Shown: in pieces, positions 42,527-51,343 of the stretch
Position numbering within the stretch: the stretch's first letter is position 1
Layout of the letters: the number at the start of each line of letters is the position of its first letter
Assembly: GCA_910585945.1 (NCBI GenBank)
Contig: CAJUHZ010000004.1
Location: 62,001 to 126,000 of the forward strand
DNA from: an uncultured Bilophila sp.
GTDB taxonomy: Bacteria; Desulfobacterota; Desulfovibrionia; Desulfovibrionales; Desulfovibrionaceae
Length of the DNA: 64,000 nucleotides
Direction: 5' to 3'
Made by a program: the position numbers and the translations under genes
The notes under the pieces: generated by a model
Database searches by the model: none
Seen by the model: only the letters and a program-made list of their open reading frames with translations
Told to the model about the DNA's origin: nothing

Positions 42527-43528
42527 ATGCGCCTTGTCGTGCTTGACGGCCATGTTCTGAACCCCGGCGACAATTCGTGGGAACCTCTGGCCGAAATCGG
42601 CTCCCTGCAAGTCTACGACCGCACGCCGCCCGATCTTGTGGCCGAACGCGCGCGTGAGGCCGATATCCTGATCAACGGCAAGGTGCGCATCGGTTCTGCC
42701 GAACTTGACGCCATGCCCTCGGTACGCTGCATCGGAATGATGTCCACCGGCTACGATGTGGTGGATATCCGCGAAGCCGGCCGCCGCGGCATCCCCGTCA
42801 TCAATGTGGAAGCCTACGCGGCGGACGCTGTGGCGCAGCAGGCACTTGCCCTGCTCATGGAGCTTTGCCGCCATACGGCCGTTCATGACGCCAGCATCCG
42901 GCGCGGCGACTGGACCCGCAACCCGGACTGGTGCTACTGGCTGACCCCGCAGATCGATCTTTCGGGCAAAACCCTCGGCATCCTCGGCTTCGGCGCGATC
43001 GGACGCAAGTTTGCGGAAATCGGCCATGCGCTCGGCATGCGAGTGCTCGCCCACTCCCGCTCCCGACACACGCCGCCCGGCTACGAGCCTTTCGCCTTCA
43101 CGGATCTTGACACGCTTTTCTCCGATTCCGACGTGCTTTCCCTGCACTGTCCGCTGACGGACGAAACACGTTGCATCGTCAATGCCGAACGGCTTTCCCG
43201 CATGCGTGACGGTTCCTTCCTCATCAATACCGGACGCGGCGGTCTGGTGGATGAACAGGCGGCGGCGGACGCATTGCGGGCGGGCAAGCTGGCCGGGCTT
43301 GGATCCGACGTGGCCGGCGTGGAGCCAATCAGGCCGGAAAATCCCCTGCTTCATGCCCCCAATGTGCTGCTCACCCCGCACATTGCGGCGGCCACGCTGA
43401 CGGCCCGGCGCGCCATTCTCCGCATTCTGGCGGAAAACCTCAAATCCTTCCTGGCGGGAACGCCGCGCAGCGTGGTGAACACGGCCTGGCTTCCGCCTTC
43501 CGCAGGAGAATCGTCATGCGGCTTCTGA
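42527..43528 (+). CDS. D-2-hydroxyacid dehydrogenase (glycerate/hydroxypyruvate type)
   Basis: A 333-residue NAD-dependent oxidoreductase reducing a 2-oxoacid such as hydroxypyruvate. The Rossmann motif GFGAIGRKFAEIG, then LHCPLTDETR, the catalytic Arg in NTGRGGLVDE, and the catalytic His in LLTPHIAAAT are all present. Active-site phrases fit the glycerate-dehydrogenase branch; the exact substrate is not certain. AAAGGAG precedes the ATG. It overlaps the cysteine synthase gene by 13 bases, so the two are co-transcribed; both feed serine/cysteine metabolism. Confidence 0.9.
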   Translation: MRLVVLDGHVLNPGDNSWEPLAEIGSLQVYDRTPPDLVAERAREADILINGKVRIGSAELDAMPSVRCIGMMSTGYDVVDIREAGRRGIPVINVEAYAADAVAQQALALLMELCRHTAVHDASIRRGDWTRNPDWCYWLTPQIDLSGKTLGILGFGAIGRKFAEIGHALGMRVLAHSRSRHTPPGYEPFAFTDLDTLFSDSDVLSLHCPLTDETRCIVNAERLSRMRDGSFLINTGRGGLVDEQAAADALRAGKLAGLGSDVAGVEPIRPENPLLHAPNVLLTPHIAAATLTARRAILRILAENLKSFLAGTPRSVVNTAWLPPSAGESSCGF

Positions 43529-44436
43529 ACAGCATCGGCAGAACGCCGCTCGTGAGGCTGGAGCGGCTGACGCAGGGCATGGACTGCGAAATTCTGGTCA
43601 AAATCGAAGCGCGCAATCCTGGCGGATCCATCAAGGATCGCCCGGCGCTGAACATGATCGAAACAGCGTTGCGCCAGGGCGTTCTCTCCCCTGAGGGAAC
43701 GCTGGTGGAGCCGACCAGCGGCAACATGGGCATCGGCCTGGCCCTTGTGGCCGCGTGCATGGGCCTCAAACTTGTTCTGACCATGCCCGAATCCATGAGC
43801 GACGAGCGCAAGGCCCTGCTGCGCGGCTTTGGCGCGCAACTGCGTCTGACGCCGGCGGCGGCCGGCATGGGCGGCGCGGTGGAAGAAGCGAAACGGCTGG
43901 CCGCAAGCAAGGGGTACATCCTGCTTGACCAGTTTTCCAACCCGGCCAATGCCGAAGCCCATTTCAACGCCACGGGGCCGGAACTGCTCGCCGCGGCCGG
44001 CCACTTTGACGCCTTTGTCGCCGGAGTCGGAACCGGCGGAACCCTGACCGGCACGGGACGCCGTCTGCGGGAGCGCCTGCCCTCCGTGGGCCTGTACGCC
44101 GTGGAGCCGGCGGAATCTCCCCTGCTCTCCGGCGGAAAAGCCGGGCCGCACGCCATCCAGGGCATCGGCGCCAACTTTGTTCCGGCGCTGCTGGATCGTT
44201 CCCTGCTGAACGACGTGCTGCCCGTTTCAGGCGAAACGGCGCTGTACACCGCCCGCCGGCTGATGCGCGAAGAAGGAATCTCCTGCGGCATTTCTTCCGG
44301 CGCCAATGTGGCGGCCGCGCTCAAACTCGCAGCCAGCGCCGACTTCCGGGGCAAACGCATCGTCACCGTGCTTCCCGATACGGGAGAACGCTACCTTTCC
44401 ACCCCCCTGTTCACACAGGGCGATACGCCTGCCTGA
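43516..44436 (+). CDS. cysK: cysteine synthase (O-acetylserine sulfhydrylase)
   Basis: A 306-residue PLP enzyme making cysteine from O-acetylserine and sulfide. The Schiff-base lysine is K40 in NPGGSIKDRPA; the substrate loop is EPTSGNMGIGLA (TSGN), and GVGTGGTLTGTG binds the phosphate. ISSGANVAAALK is the closing family block. AGGAG lies just before the ATG inside the preceding gene. CysK versus CysM or cystathionine-type paralogue is not settled by motif alone. Confidence 0.93.
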   Translation: MRLLNSIGRTPLVRLERLTQGMDCEILVKIEARNPGGSIKDRPALNMIETALRQGVLSPEGTLVEPTSGNMGIGLALVAACMGLKLVLTMPESMSDERKALLRGFGAQLRLTPAAAGMGGAVEEAKRLAASKGYILLDQFSNPANAEAHFNATGPELLAAAGHFDAFVAGVGTGGTLTGTGRRLRERLPSVGLYAVEPAESPLLSGGKAGPHAIQGIGANFVPALLDRSLLNDVLPVSGETALYTARRLMREEGISCGISSGANVAAALKLAASADFRGKRIVTVLPDTGERYLSTPLFTQGDTPA

Positions 44437-44463
44437 TGCGGATGCATGAAACCTGTGCAACCG

Positions 44464-45528
44464 TCACTGTTTTTGCCCCGGATCAGTGGCTGAGGCGGGA
44501 TCAGCGGCGGGCGCGCTGTTGCCCGGCGCGCCTGCCTGCCGCCGGGGCCGTTTCTGGATCAGGCGCACGACGAGATTTGACGCCAGCACCCAGACGCAGG
44601 CGCTCACGGTATCAATAAGCCGCCAGCGCAACAGATTAAAATCTCCGCCCTGAAGGAACATGGCAATGTCAATGAGCAGCAGCACCGCACAGGTGATCGC
44701 AAAGCTGAACGCCATGTAGCGCGTTTTGCCCGCCACCGGGATGAAAAAGGCGGAGACGGCCACGCCAAACGTGATCGCAAGCAGGCTTGTCGTGCTGTAA
44801 AGCAGTGCGGAAGAAGCCAGCACGCCCAAAAAGGTTCCGAGAACACGGTCGCGGATATGGTGAAGCTCTGTAGCGCCGTCCGTATGCATGACAAAAAGCA
44901 CGGTCAGACCTACCCAGGCCGGATGACCGAAAGCAAAATATCTGGCCGTGAGCGTGGCCGCAAGAACCGTGACAGGCACGGCCAGGCCGAAGAGCCGATC
45001 GTTGGTGTCGCCGTGCAAAACAGCCCGGAATTCGTCCAGCGGCTCGGAGCCGCCGTCGTCCTTTTCTTCATACAACATGCCGACAAGCGAAAGGCAAATT
45101 CCCAGCGTAATGCCGCCGAGAAAGGCAAACGCCAGATCCCACGAGGCGTGAAAGCCGAAGGAAGCCAGCAAAACAGCCACAGCCGCATATTTGACGAGCA
45201 AGCCGAGGTAGGCATGTTCGGGCTTGGGCTGCGCCGCCAGCCAACTGAGCAAAAACAGCAGCGCCAGGGAAAGCCAGTGGTGGCCATGCACCAGCACGCC
45301 AAGCGCCGCCGCCGCCACCACAAGCGCTCCGCCCGCGCCTATGGCGATGACCCGAAGCAGGAGGCCGCGTTTGGGATCGATAAGCAGCGCGAACATCGCC
45401 CCGAGAGCGCCCGAAGAAACGAGCGGAAACGCCTGGAAAAAAAAGCCGAGAGCAATCGGTATCACCAGGGCCAGGGAAAACAGCACGCCCCGGACAAGAA
45501 CCGGGCGTCCCACCTGCAATGAACTCAT
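44464..45528 (-). CDS. FUSC-family inner-membrane protein
   Basis: A 354-residue polytopic protein of the aromatic-acid exporter/fusaric-acid resistance (FUSC) superfamily. Two sets of hydrophobic helices (GVLFSLALVIPIALGFFFQAF onward, and from about 200 VLAATLTARYFAFGHPAWVG onward) flank a hydrophilic middle (EEKDDGGSEPLDEFRAV). The block RDRVLGTFLGVLASSAL in the second half is the family signature. Substrate unknown. AGGAGG sits 6 bases before the ATG, which decides the start. It converges with cysK across 27 bases. Confidence 0.8.
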   Translation of the reverse strand: MSSLQVGRPVLVRGVLFSLALVIPIALGFFFQAFPLVSSGALGAMFALLIDPKRGLLLRVIAIGAGGALVVAAAALGVLVHGHHWLSLALLFLLSWLAAQPKPEHAYLGLLVKYAAVAVLLASFGFHASWDLAFAFLGGITLGICLSLVGMLYEEKDDGGSEPLDEFRAVLHGDTNDRLFGLAVPVTVLAATLTARYFAFGHPAWVGLTVLFVMHTDGATELHHIRDRVLGTFLGVLASSALLYSTTSLLAITFGVAVSAFFIPVAGKTRYMAFSFAITCAVLLLIDIAMFLQGGDFNLLRWRLIDTVSACVWVLASNLVVRLIQKRPRRQAGAPGNSAPAADPASATDPGQKQ

Positions 45529-45684
45529 GCTCCCTCCTTTCTCCCGGGCCGCCCCCGCCGGGCATGGGCATACGCCAGAATGGAGTCTCCCCCGCGGAGC
45601 GGCCGGGCGCAATGATTTTCCGGAGCGGCCGATCCTGCCCTGCCCCCCGGATCAGCCGGGATGCGTCCGCCTGCATATTTCCTG

Positions 45685-45713
45685 TTGACAGAGACCGTGA
45701 AGTTCCGTATTCC
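45685..45713 (+). promoter_or_regulatory. sigma-70 promoter of tRNA-Thr
   Basis: Perfect -35 TTGACA (45685-45690), 17-base spacer, TATTCC (45708-45713), 18 bases before the tRNA. Confidence 0.7.
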
Positions 45714-45731
45714 TCTTTTCCGCACCATCTT

Positions 45732-45807
45732 GCCGCCTTGGCTCAGCTGGTAGAGCGACTGATTCGTAATCAGTAGATCGTCAGTTCAAATCTGACAGGC
45801 GGCTCCA
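45732..45807 (+). tRNA. tRNA-Thr (CGT)
   Basis: 76 nt with encoded CCA. Acceptor GCCGCCT/AGGCGGC, D-arm GCTC/GAGC, anticodon stem ACTGA/TCAGT around TTCGTAA with anticodon CGT at 45765-45767 (reads ACG), T-loop TTCAAAT. Confidence 0.96.
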
Positions 45808-45816
45808 GCAAAAAAT

Positions 45817-45847
45817 AAGGACTTGGGGTAAACCCGAGTCCTTTTTT
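45817..45847 (+). terminator. rho-independent terminator after tRNA-Thr
   Basis: AAGGACT-TG-GGG-TAAA-CCC-G-AGTCCTTTTTT: a stem with one internal mismatch and a six-T tail. Confidence 0.85.
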
Positions 45848-45892
45848 GCATCCCGCTCCGGCTGCGTCAGCCCTGGAGCGAAAGGAGGACTC

Positions 45893-46387
45893 ATGCGCTA
45901 CTGGTTGTTCAAAAGCGAACCTGACTGTTACTCCATCTCGGATTTGGCCGCCGCGCCGGATCAGACTACCGGCTGGGACGGCGTGCGCAACTATCAGGCC
46001 CGTAATTTCATGCGTGACGACATGAAAAAGGGCGATCTGGGCTTCTTCTACCACAGCGGCAAAAATCCGGCCATTGCGGGTGTGGTGGAAGTCGTCCACG
46101 AAAGCCGTCCGGACCCGACGGCGACAGATCCAGACAACCGCCATTTTGATCCTGCCGCCACGGAAGACAATCCCCGCTGGTACATGGTGGATGTCCGCCT
46201 TGTCCGGCGCTTCGATCCGCCGCTTTCCCGCGCGCGCCTGCGCGCCGTGCCCGAGCTTGCCGGCATGGAACTGCTCAAGCAGGGGAGCCGGCTTTCGGTG
46301 CAACCTGTGGAGGCCGAAGCGTTCAAGACAATACTCGCCCTGGCGGAACCCTCCGCCCCCGAAGCGGAAAAGGGAGAAAGCGCATGA
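45893..46387 (+). CDS. EVE-domain protein (thymocyte nuclear protein 1-like)
   Basis: A 164-residue protein beginning MRYWLFKSEPDCYSISDL with WDGVRNYQARNFMR, GDLGFFYHSG and a closing VRLVRRFDPPL, the standard EVE (PUA-like) fold that reads modified bases in nucleic acid. AGGAGG precedes the ATG. The stop overlaps slyX (ATGA), so the two are co-translated. Molecular role in bacteria is not settled; a modified-DNA or RNA reader is the family inference. Confidence 0.92.
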   Translation: MRYWLFKSEPDCYSISDLAAAPDQTTGWDGVRNYQARNFMRDDMKKGDLGFFYHSGKNPAIAGVVEVVHESRPDPTATDPDNRHFDPAATEDNPRWYMVDVRLVRRFDPPLSRARLRAVPELAGMELLKQGSRLSVQPVEAEAFKTILALAEPSAPEAEKGESA

Positions 46388-46632
46388 CCGTGCCGCCCGC
46401 CGCGCATCCGGACGATCTGGAACAAAGGCTGGTTCGTCTGGAAGAACTGGCCGTTTTTCAGGATCAGACCATCGCGCAGCTTGATGAAGCTCTGGCCCGC
46501 CAACAGGCGCAACTGGACGCCCGGGAAAAACAGATCGAACGCCTTGAGGCGCGCATGCGCATCCTCTGGCTGCACTTTGCGGAAACAGGGGGCGAACATG
46601 CCCTGCCGCCGCATTATGCCTCTCTGGATTGA
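46384..46632 (+). CDS. slyX: SlyX family protein
   Basis: An 82-residue coiled coil: LEQRLVRLEELAVFQDQTI and LARQQAQLDAREKQIERLEARMR, then the short PPHY-containing tail typical of SlyX. Function unknown in all bacteria. Coupled to the EVE gene. Confidence 0.88.
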   Translation: MTVPPAAHPDDLEQRLVRLEELAVFQDQTIAQLDEALARQQAQLDAREKQIERLEARMRILWLHFAETGGEHALPPHYASLD

Positions 46633-46762
46633 CTCCCCTTCCGTCCGGGAGCGCGTCCCTGTCACAGCAGGGGGCAGACGTGAAATCAGCGCAAAACCGG
46701 CATGGATCCGGCGAGGCGCGCGGGGCTTCCTATGGCCGGGGATCCCGTGTTAGAATGCCGGA

Positions 46763-47944
46763 ATGAACGACGCCGCCAGCCTCGCGCTTTTCCAACAGGC
46801 CATTCTGAAGTGGTTTGCCATCCATCGCCGCCCCCTGCCCTGGCGTGAGGATTACACCCCCTACCGCACCTGGATTGCGGAAGTGATGATGCAGCAAACC
46901 CAGATGGATCGCGGCGTCGTCTATTTTCAGCGCTGGATGGAGCGCTTTCCCGATATCGCTTCCGTGGCCGCCGCTCCGGAAGAGGATTTGCTGAAGGCGT
47001 GGGAAGGTCTTGGCTATTACCGGCGCGTCCGCAACATTCAGGCGGCGGCGCGGGCTGTCATGGAACGGCACGGCGGCGTTTTTCCAGAGGATCACGCCGC
47101 CATTCTGGCCCTTCCCGGCATTGGCCCGTACACGGCCGGGGCAATCGCCAGCACGGCGTTCAATCAGGAAATTCCCTGCGTGGACGGCAATGTGGAGCGA
47201 GTGCTCTCCCGTGTGTTCAACATCGCCACTCCGGTTCGGCAGGAACCGGCCCGAGGCCGGATTCTCCGGTTGGCGCGGGATCTGATCCCGACCGGCCAGG
47301 CGCGTGACTTCAATCAGGCGCTCATGGAGCTGGGAGCGCTTGTTTGCCGCAAGACGCCGGCCTGCCCGGACTGTCCGCTCCGCGAAACATGCGAGTCGCG
47401 CCGCCTTGGCATTGCGGAAACGCGGCCGGTTCCCCCGCCCAGGGCCGCGATCATCCGCGTGGATATGGCTGCCGGCGTCCTGACGTGCGGCGGCCGCGTC
47501 TTTGTGCAGCGTCGCAAACAGGGGGATGTCTGGGGCGGGCTGTGGGAATTTCCGGGCGGCTGCGTGGAACCGGGCGAAAAGCCGGAACAGGCCGTAGTTC
47601 GCGAATGGCGGGAAGAAACCGGCTTTGCGACGCGCGTGGTCAAGCCCCTGGAAGTCATCCGCCACGCCTACACCAACCACCGCGTCACCCTGCACGCCTT
47701 CCTCCTGGAACTGGAGGATTCGGCTGAGTGGCCGCCGCCTCCGGTTCTGACCGAGGCCGAAGCCTGGCAGTGGCTCCCTATCGAAAACATTGCGGATATT
47801 CCCCTCCCCGCGCCGCACCGCAAACTGGCCGAAGCCTGCCCCGTTCTGGGAGGAAGCACGGACGAGGCGCCCCGCAAGCACCCGCCGGGACGCAAAACGG
47901 CAAAAAGCCCCCATGCTCAGTTCCCCCTGCCGGGGCTTGCGTAA
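46763..47944 (+). CDS. mutY: A/G-specific adenine glycosylase MutY
   Basis: A 393-residue base-excision enzyme removing adenine opposite 8-oxoguanine. HhH-GPD core with QQTQMDRGVVYFQRW, LPGIGPYTAGAIAS and the catalytic-Asp block VDGNVERVLSR. The iron-sulfur Cys are C195, C201, C204 and C210, i.e. C-x5-C-x2-C-x5-C, one residue shorter in the first gap than the usual x6. A C-terminal NUDIX-like domain (about 225-355) with GGCVEPGEKPEQAVVREWREE reads 8-oxoG. The tail after 360 is basic and low complexity. Confidence 0.94.
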   Translation: MNDAASLALFQQAILKWFAIHRRPLPWREDYTPYRTWIAEVMMQQTQMDRGVVYFQRWMERFPDIASVAAAPEEDLLKAWEGLGYYRRVRNIQAAARAVMERHGGVFPEDHAAILALPGIGPYTAGAIASTAFNQEIPCVDGNVERVLSRVFNIATPVRQEPARGRILRLARDLIPTGQARDFNQALMELGALVCRKTPACPDCPLRETCESRRLGIAETRPVPPPRAAIIRVDMAAGVLTCGGRVFVQRRKQGDVWGGLWEFPGGCVEPGEKPEQAVVREWREETGFATRVVKPLEVIRHAYTNHRVTLHAFLLELEDSAEWPPPPVLTEAEAWQWLPIENIADIPLPAPHRKLAEACPVLGGSTDEAPRKHPPGRKTAKSPHAQFPLPGLA

Positions 47945-47977
47945 CCGGGCAAGCCAAACCTTTTTTTGGAGACGATC

Positions 47978-49138
47978 GTGCGCAAGACAATCTATTGGAT
48001 CGAAGGGGACGGCATCGGCCCCGATGTATGGAAAGCGGCACGTCCGGTCATTGACGCGGCCGTGCGCCACGCCTACGGCGAGGAACGCGCCCTGGAGTGG
48101 AAAGAACTGCTGGCCGGCGAAAAGGCGCTGAAAGAAACCGGAACCCTGCTCCCCGACGACACGCTGGAAGCCTTGCGCCACGCCGAACTGGCGATCAAGG
48201 GTCCCCTCGGCACCCCGGTGGGAACGGGCTTTCGCAGTCTCAATGTGACCCTGCGGCAAACGCTCGATCTGTACGCCTGCATCCGGCCCATCCGGGCTTT
48301 CCCCGGCATCGCCTCTCCGGTCAAGCACCCCGAACGGGTCAATATGATTGTCTTCCGGGAAAATACCGAGGACGTCTACGCCGGCATCGAATACGAGGCA
48401 GGCACGCCGGAAGCCAAACGCCTTGTCGCCTTTCTGCGGGACGAACTGGGCGCGGACGTCAACGCCGCTGCCGCCGTCGGCATCAAGCCCATGACCGAAC
48501 GGGCTTCCAAACGTCTGACGCGCGCCGCAATCCGCCACGCTCTTGAACACGGGCTTCCCAGCGTGACGCTGGTGCACAAGGGCAATATCATGAAGTATAC
48601 GGAAGGCGCATTCCGCCGATACGGCTACGACGTGGCCGCCACGGAATTTGCGGACAGGACGGTTACGGAAGCGGATCTGCGCGCCGGCAAGGCGAATGCC
48701 GCCGGCAAGGTGATCGTCAGGGACCGTATCGCGGACGCCATGTTTCAGGAAGCGTTGCTCCACCCCGAGACGTACAGCGTGCTCGCCACGCCCAACCTCA
48801 ACGGCGACTATCTTTCCGACGCCCTGGCCGCGCAGGTCGGCGGGCTTGGGCTTGCTCCGGGAGTGAACCGATCCGACACGCTCGCCTTTTTCGAGGCGAC
48901 GCACGGAACCGCGCCAAACCTCGCCGGCACGGACCGCGCCAACCCCGGCAGTCTCATTCTCTGCGGCGCGCTCATGCTGGAGCACATGGGCTGGAACGAG
49001 GCGGCGAACCGTCTGAACAACGCCATGAACACCATTCTCGCCGCCGGAAGCCTGACCGAAGATCTCGCCGCGCAAACCGCCGGCGCACGCACCGTGGGCT
49101 GCACCGAATTCGGTGAACTTGTGCAGCAGGCGTTGTGA
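47978..49138 (+). CDS. icd: isocitrate dehydrogenase
   Basis: A 386-residue decarboxylating dehydrogenase converting isocitrate to 2-oxoglutarate. IEGDGIGPDVWKAARPVID starts it; the substrate block is FRENTEDVYAGIE, the catalytic Lys/Tyr region GLPSVTLVHKGNIMKYTEG, and NLNGDYLSDALAAQVGGLGLAPG with FEATHGTAP binds cofactor. The NADP form is likely but not proven. GTG start chosen for its GGAG site. Shorter than E. coli Icd (416). With the Re-citrate synthase at 28823 it gives an oxidative half-TCA branch. Confidence 0.92.
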   Translation: MRKTIYWIEGDGIGPDVWKAARPVIDAAVRHAYGEERALEWKELLAGEKALKETGTLLPDDTLEALRHAELAIKGPLGTPVGTGFRSLNVTLRQTLDLYACIRPIRAFPGIASPVKHPERVNMIVFRENTEDVYAGIEYEAGTPEAKRLVAFLRDELGADVNAAAAVGIKPMTERASKRLTRAAIRHALEHGLPSVTLVHKGNIMKYTEGAFRRYGYDVAATEFADRTVTEADLRAGKANAAGKVIVRDRIADAMFQEALLHPETYSVLATPNLNGDYLSDALAAQVGGLGLAPGVNRSDTLAFFEATHGTAPNLAGTDRANPGSLILCGALMLEHMGWNEAANRLNNAMNTILAAGSLTEDLAAQTAGARTVGCTEFGELVQQAL

Positions 49139-49178
49139 GCCGGCCCCGCACTCAACAAACGGACACGATGGAGACGCC

Positions 49179-50369
49179 ATGAACGCAATCAGCAGTCAAA
49201 TGAGCAAAAGCATCGAAGGGGGATCGTGGATCCGGCGCATGTTTGAAGCCGGCATCCAGCTCAAACGGCAATTCGGAGACGACGCCGTCTGCGACTTCAG
49301 CCTCGGCAATCCCGATCTGCCGCCTCCGCCGGCTGTGGGCGAAGCGCTCCGCGCTTTTGCGGCCCATGTGGACGAACCCTTCAGCCTCGGCTATATGCCA
49401 AACGCCGGTTTCGAATGGGCGCGCGCGTTGCTGGCCGAACACCTTTCCAAAGAACAGGGCGTACAGCTTGGCAGTGGGGACGTGCTCCTTTCATGCGGCG
49501 CGGCCGGCGCGCTGAACGCCCTGTTCAAGGCCATTCTTGATCCCGGCGATGAAGTCCTGACTATCGCGCCCTACTTTGTGGAATACGGGTCCTACGTTTC
49601 CAATCACGGCGGCGTCTTGCGCACGGTTCCCTCGCTCCCCGGAACCTTCGCGCCGGATCTTCCGGCCATGCGGGCGGCCATCACGCCGAAAACCCGTGCG
49701 GTGCTCATCAATTCGCCGCACAATCCCACCGGGGCCGTGTACAGCCGGGAAGACCTCGCAGATCTGGCCGGTATTCTGGAAAAAGCGTCCGAAGAACACG
49801 GACGTCCCATCTATCTGGTGGCGGACGAGCCTTACCGCTTCCTCACCTTTGACGGGGCCGAAACAGCGGCGTTGCTGCCGCTCTACCGTCATGCCGTGAT
49901 CGTCAGTTCCTTTTCCAAAAACCTCTCCCTGGCCGGGGAACGCCTGGGGTACCTCGCGCTTTCCCCGCTTTTCGCTGATCGGGCGACGCTCATGGTCGCG
50001 GCGATCATGGCCAACCGCGTTCTCGGCTATGTGAACCCGCCGGTGATCGGGCAATGGATTCTGAAGGGGGCGCTTGGATCGCAGGTGGACGTGAGCGTTT
50101 ACGCGCGGCGTCGGCAACTCATGGGCGAGGTGCTGCGCGAGGCCGGCTACGAATTCCAGATGCCCAGGGGGGCGTTTTACTTCTTCCCCAAAGCTCCGGG
50201 CGGAGACGACGTCGCCTTTGTCAACGCGCTGGTGGAAGAACGGATTCTGGCCGTGCCCGGCCGGGGATTCGGCGGGCCGGGGCATTTCCGTCTCGCCTTC
50301 TGCGTGGGCGACGACGTCATCCTCCGTTCCGCCGCGGGGTTCAAGCGCGCGCGGGAAAAATTCGCCTGA
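49179..50369 (+). CDS. class I/II pyridoxal-phosphate aminotransferase
   Basis: A 396-residue fold-type I aminotransferase. Substrate-domain start FSLGNPDLPPPPAV, NSPHNPTGAVYSREDL, the cofactor Asp/Tyr in VADEPYRFL, Schiff-base lysine K247 in SSFSKNLSLAGERLGY, and the carboxylate-binding Arg near the end (GGPGHFRLAFC). Aspartate-type specificity is likely, but exact donor and acceptor are not readable. GGAG precedes the ATG, 40 bases after icd, so it may use the oxoglutarate/glutamate pair. Confidence 0.9.
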   Translation: MNAISSQMSKSIEGGSWIRRMFEAGIQLKRQFGDDAVCDFSLGNPDLPPPPAVGEALRAFAAHVDEPFSLGYMPNAGFEWARALLAEHLSKEQGVQLGSGDVLLSCGAAGALNALFKAILDPGDEVLTIAPYFVEYGSYVSNHGGVLRTVPSLPGTFAPDLPAMRAAITPKTRAVLINSPHNPTGAVYSREDLADLAGILEKASEEHGRPIYLVADEPYRFLTFDGAETAALLPLYRHAVIVSSFSKNLSLAGERLGYLALSPLFADRATLMVAAIMANRVLGYVNPPVIGQWILKGALGSQVDVSVYARRRQLMGEVLREAGYEFQMPRGAFYFFPKAPGGDDVAFVNALVEERILAVPGRGFGGPGHFRLAFCVGDDVILRSAAGFKRAREKFA

Positions 50370-50462
50370 ACAAGGACAAGCGCCGGCGGCGCGGGGCGGT
50401 TCTGCCGGGAGCATCGCCCCGCGTCTTGCGCAAGGCTGAGAGGCAAGCCGCGCCTGCCCGCA

Positions 50463-50491
50463 TTGACAGTTCTCACATTCACGGGTAAGGA
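50463..50491 (+). promoter_or_regulatory. sigma-70 promoter of the yceD-rpmF-plsX-fabH run
   Basis: TTGACA (50463-50468), 17-base spacer, TAAGGA (50486-50491), with a short leader before yceD. Confidence 0.5.
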
Positions 50492-50511
50492 AGGCAATTC
50501 ACGAGGATGAT

Positions 50512-51060
50512 ATGTCGGAAACACGCATAGCCGTGAAAACGCTTGGGGCGGAAGGCGGAAGCTTCGTTGTGGACGATCCCGCCGTCTGGGCGCGCCCCAT
50601 GGCCGAATGCGGCATGAACTGCCGGGTGACGCGCCCGCTTTCGGGTCAGGTGGAAGTGCTCCCACAGGAGGACGGATGCCTGGCGCGCGGCCGCCTGACC
50701 GGCGAAATTGTCGTACCGTGCGATCGATGCGCGGAGGATGCGGTTGTCGTCATCGATCATCGCTTTGAAAGTTTTGAGCCTTTCCCCGGCGTGACCCGCG
50801 AGGGCGAAACGGAACACGACGGCGAAACGGACGAACTGGTCATTCATGTCACGGAAAACGGCGACATGGAGTTTGATCTTGGCGGCCTTCTGTGGGAAGA
50901 GTTCGCCCTGTGCGTGCCGTTCAAGCCGTTGTGCAGGCCGGACTGCCGGGGCGTATGCCCCGTGTGCGGCCAAAACCGCAATGAAGGCGACTGCGACTGC
51001 GCGGAGGAGAGGGGCGATCCGCGCCTGGCCGCTCTGCGCGGCCTGCGTGTAGAAAAATGA
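50512..51060 (+). CDS. YceD/DUF177 family protein
   Basis: A 182-residue protein of the YceD family, linked to 23S rRNA processing and usually encoded next to rpmF, as here. CDRC near residue 67 and a Cys cluster CRPDCRGVCPVCGQNRNEGDC (about 142-162) probably bind zinc. GAGGATGAT precedes the ATG. It begins the lipid-synthesis run. Confidence 0.9.
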   Translation: MSETRIAVKTLGAEGGSFVVDDPAVWARPMAECGMNCRVTRPLSGQVEVLPQEDGCLARGRLTGEIVVPCDRCAEDAVVVIDHRFESFEPFPGVTREGETEHDGETDELVIHVTENGDMEFDLGGLLWEEFALCVPFKPLCRPDCRGVCPVCGQNRNEGDCDCAEERGDPRLAALRGLRVEK

Positions 51061-51151
51061 ATACCGTGCGACACGGGTGAGCCTGCCCCGCACCGTGCCC
51101 GCTTTTACAATCAGCATCTCGGCGCGGCCGAGTCTTCCAAGGAGTCCTGTC

Positions 51152-51343
51152 ATGGCTGTTCAGCAGAACAAGAAATCCCGTTCCAGAAAGGGAATGCGTC
51201 GCTCCCATGATCGCGTGGCGCTGCCTACCGTCGTCTACTGCTCGTGCGGCGAACCCACTGTTCCCCATGCCGTTTGCCCGAGCTGCGGCGCTTACCGCGG
51301 TCGGCAGGTTGTTGAACTGAAGTCCGCCGATGAGCAGCAATAG
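51152..51343 (+). CDS. rpmF: 50S ribosomal protein L32
   Basis: A 63-residue ribosomal protein: AVQQNKKSRSRKGMRRSHDR, the L32 start, then a zinc ribbon with CSC and CPSC. AAGGAG precedes the ATG at 51152. Its end overlaps plsX by 14 bases. Confidence 0.97.
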   Translation: MAVQQNKKSRSRKGMRRSHDRVALPTVVYCSCGEPTVPHAVCPSCGAYRGRQVVELKSADEQQ

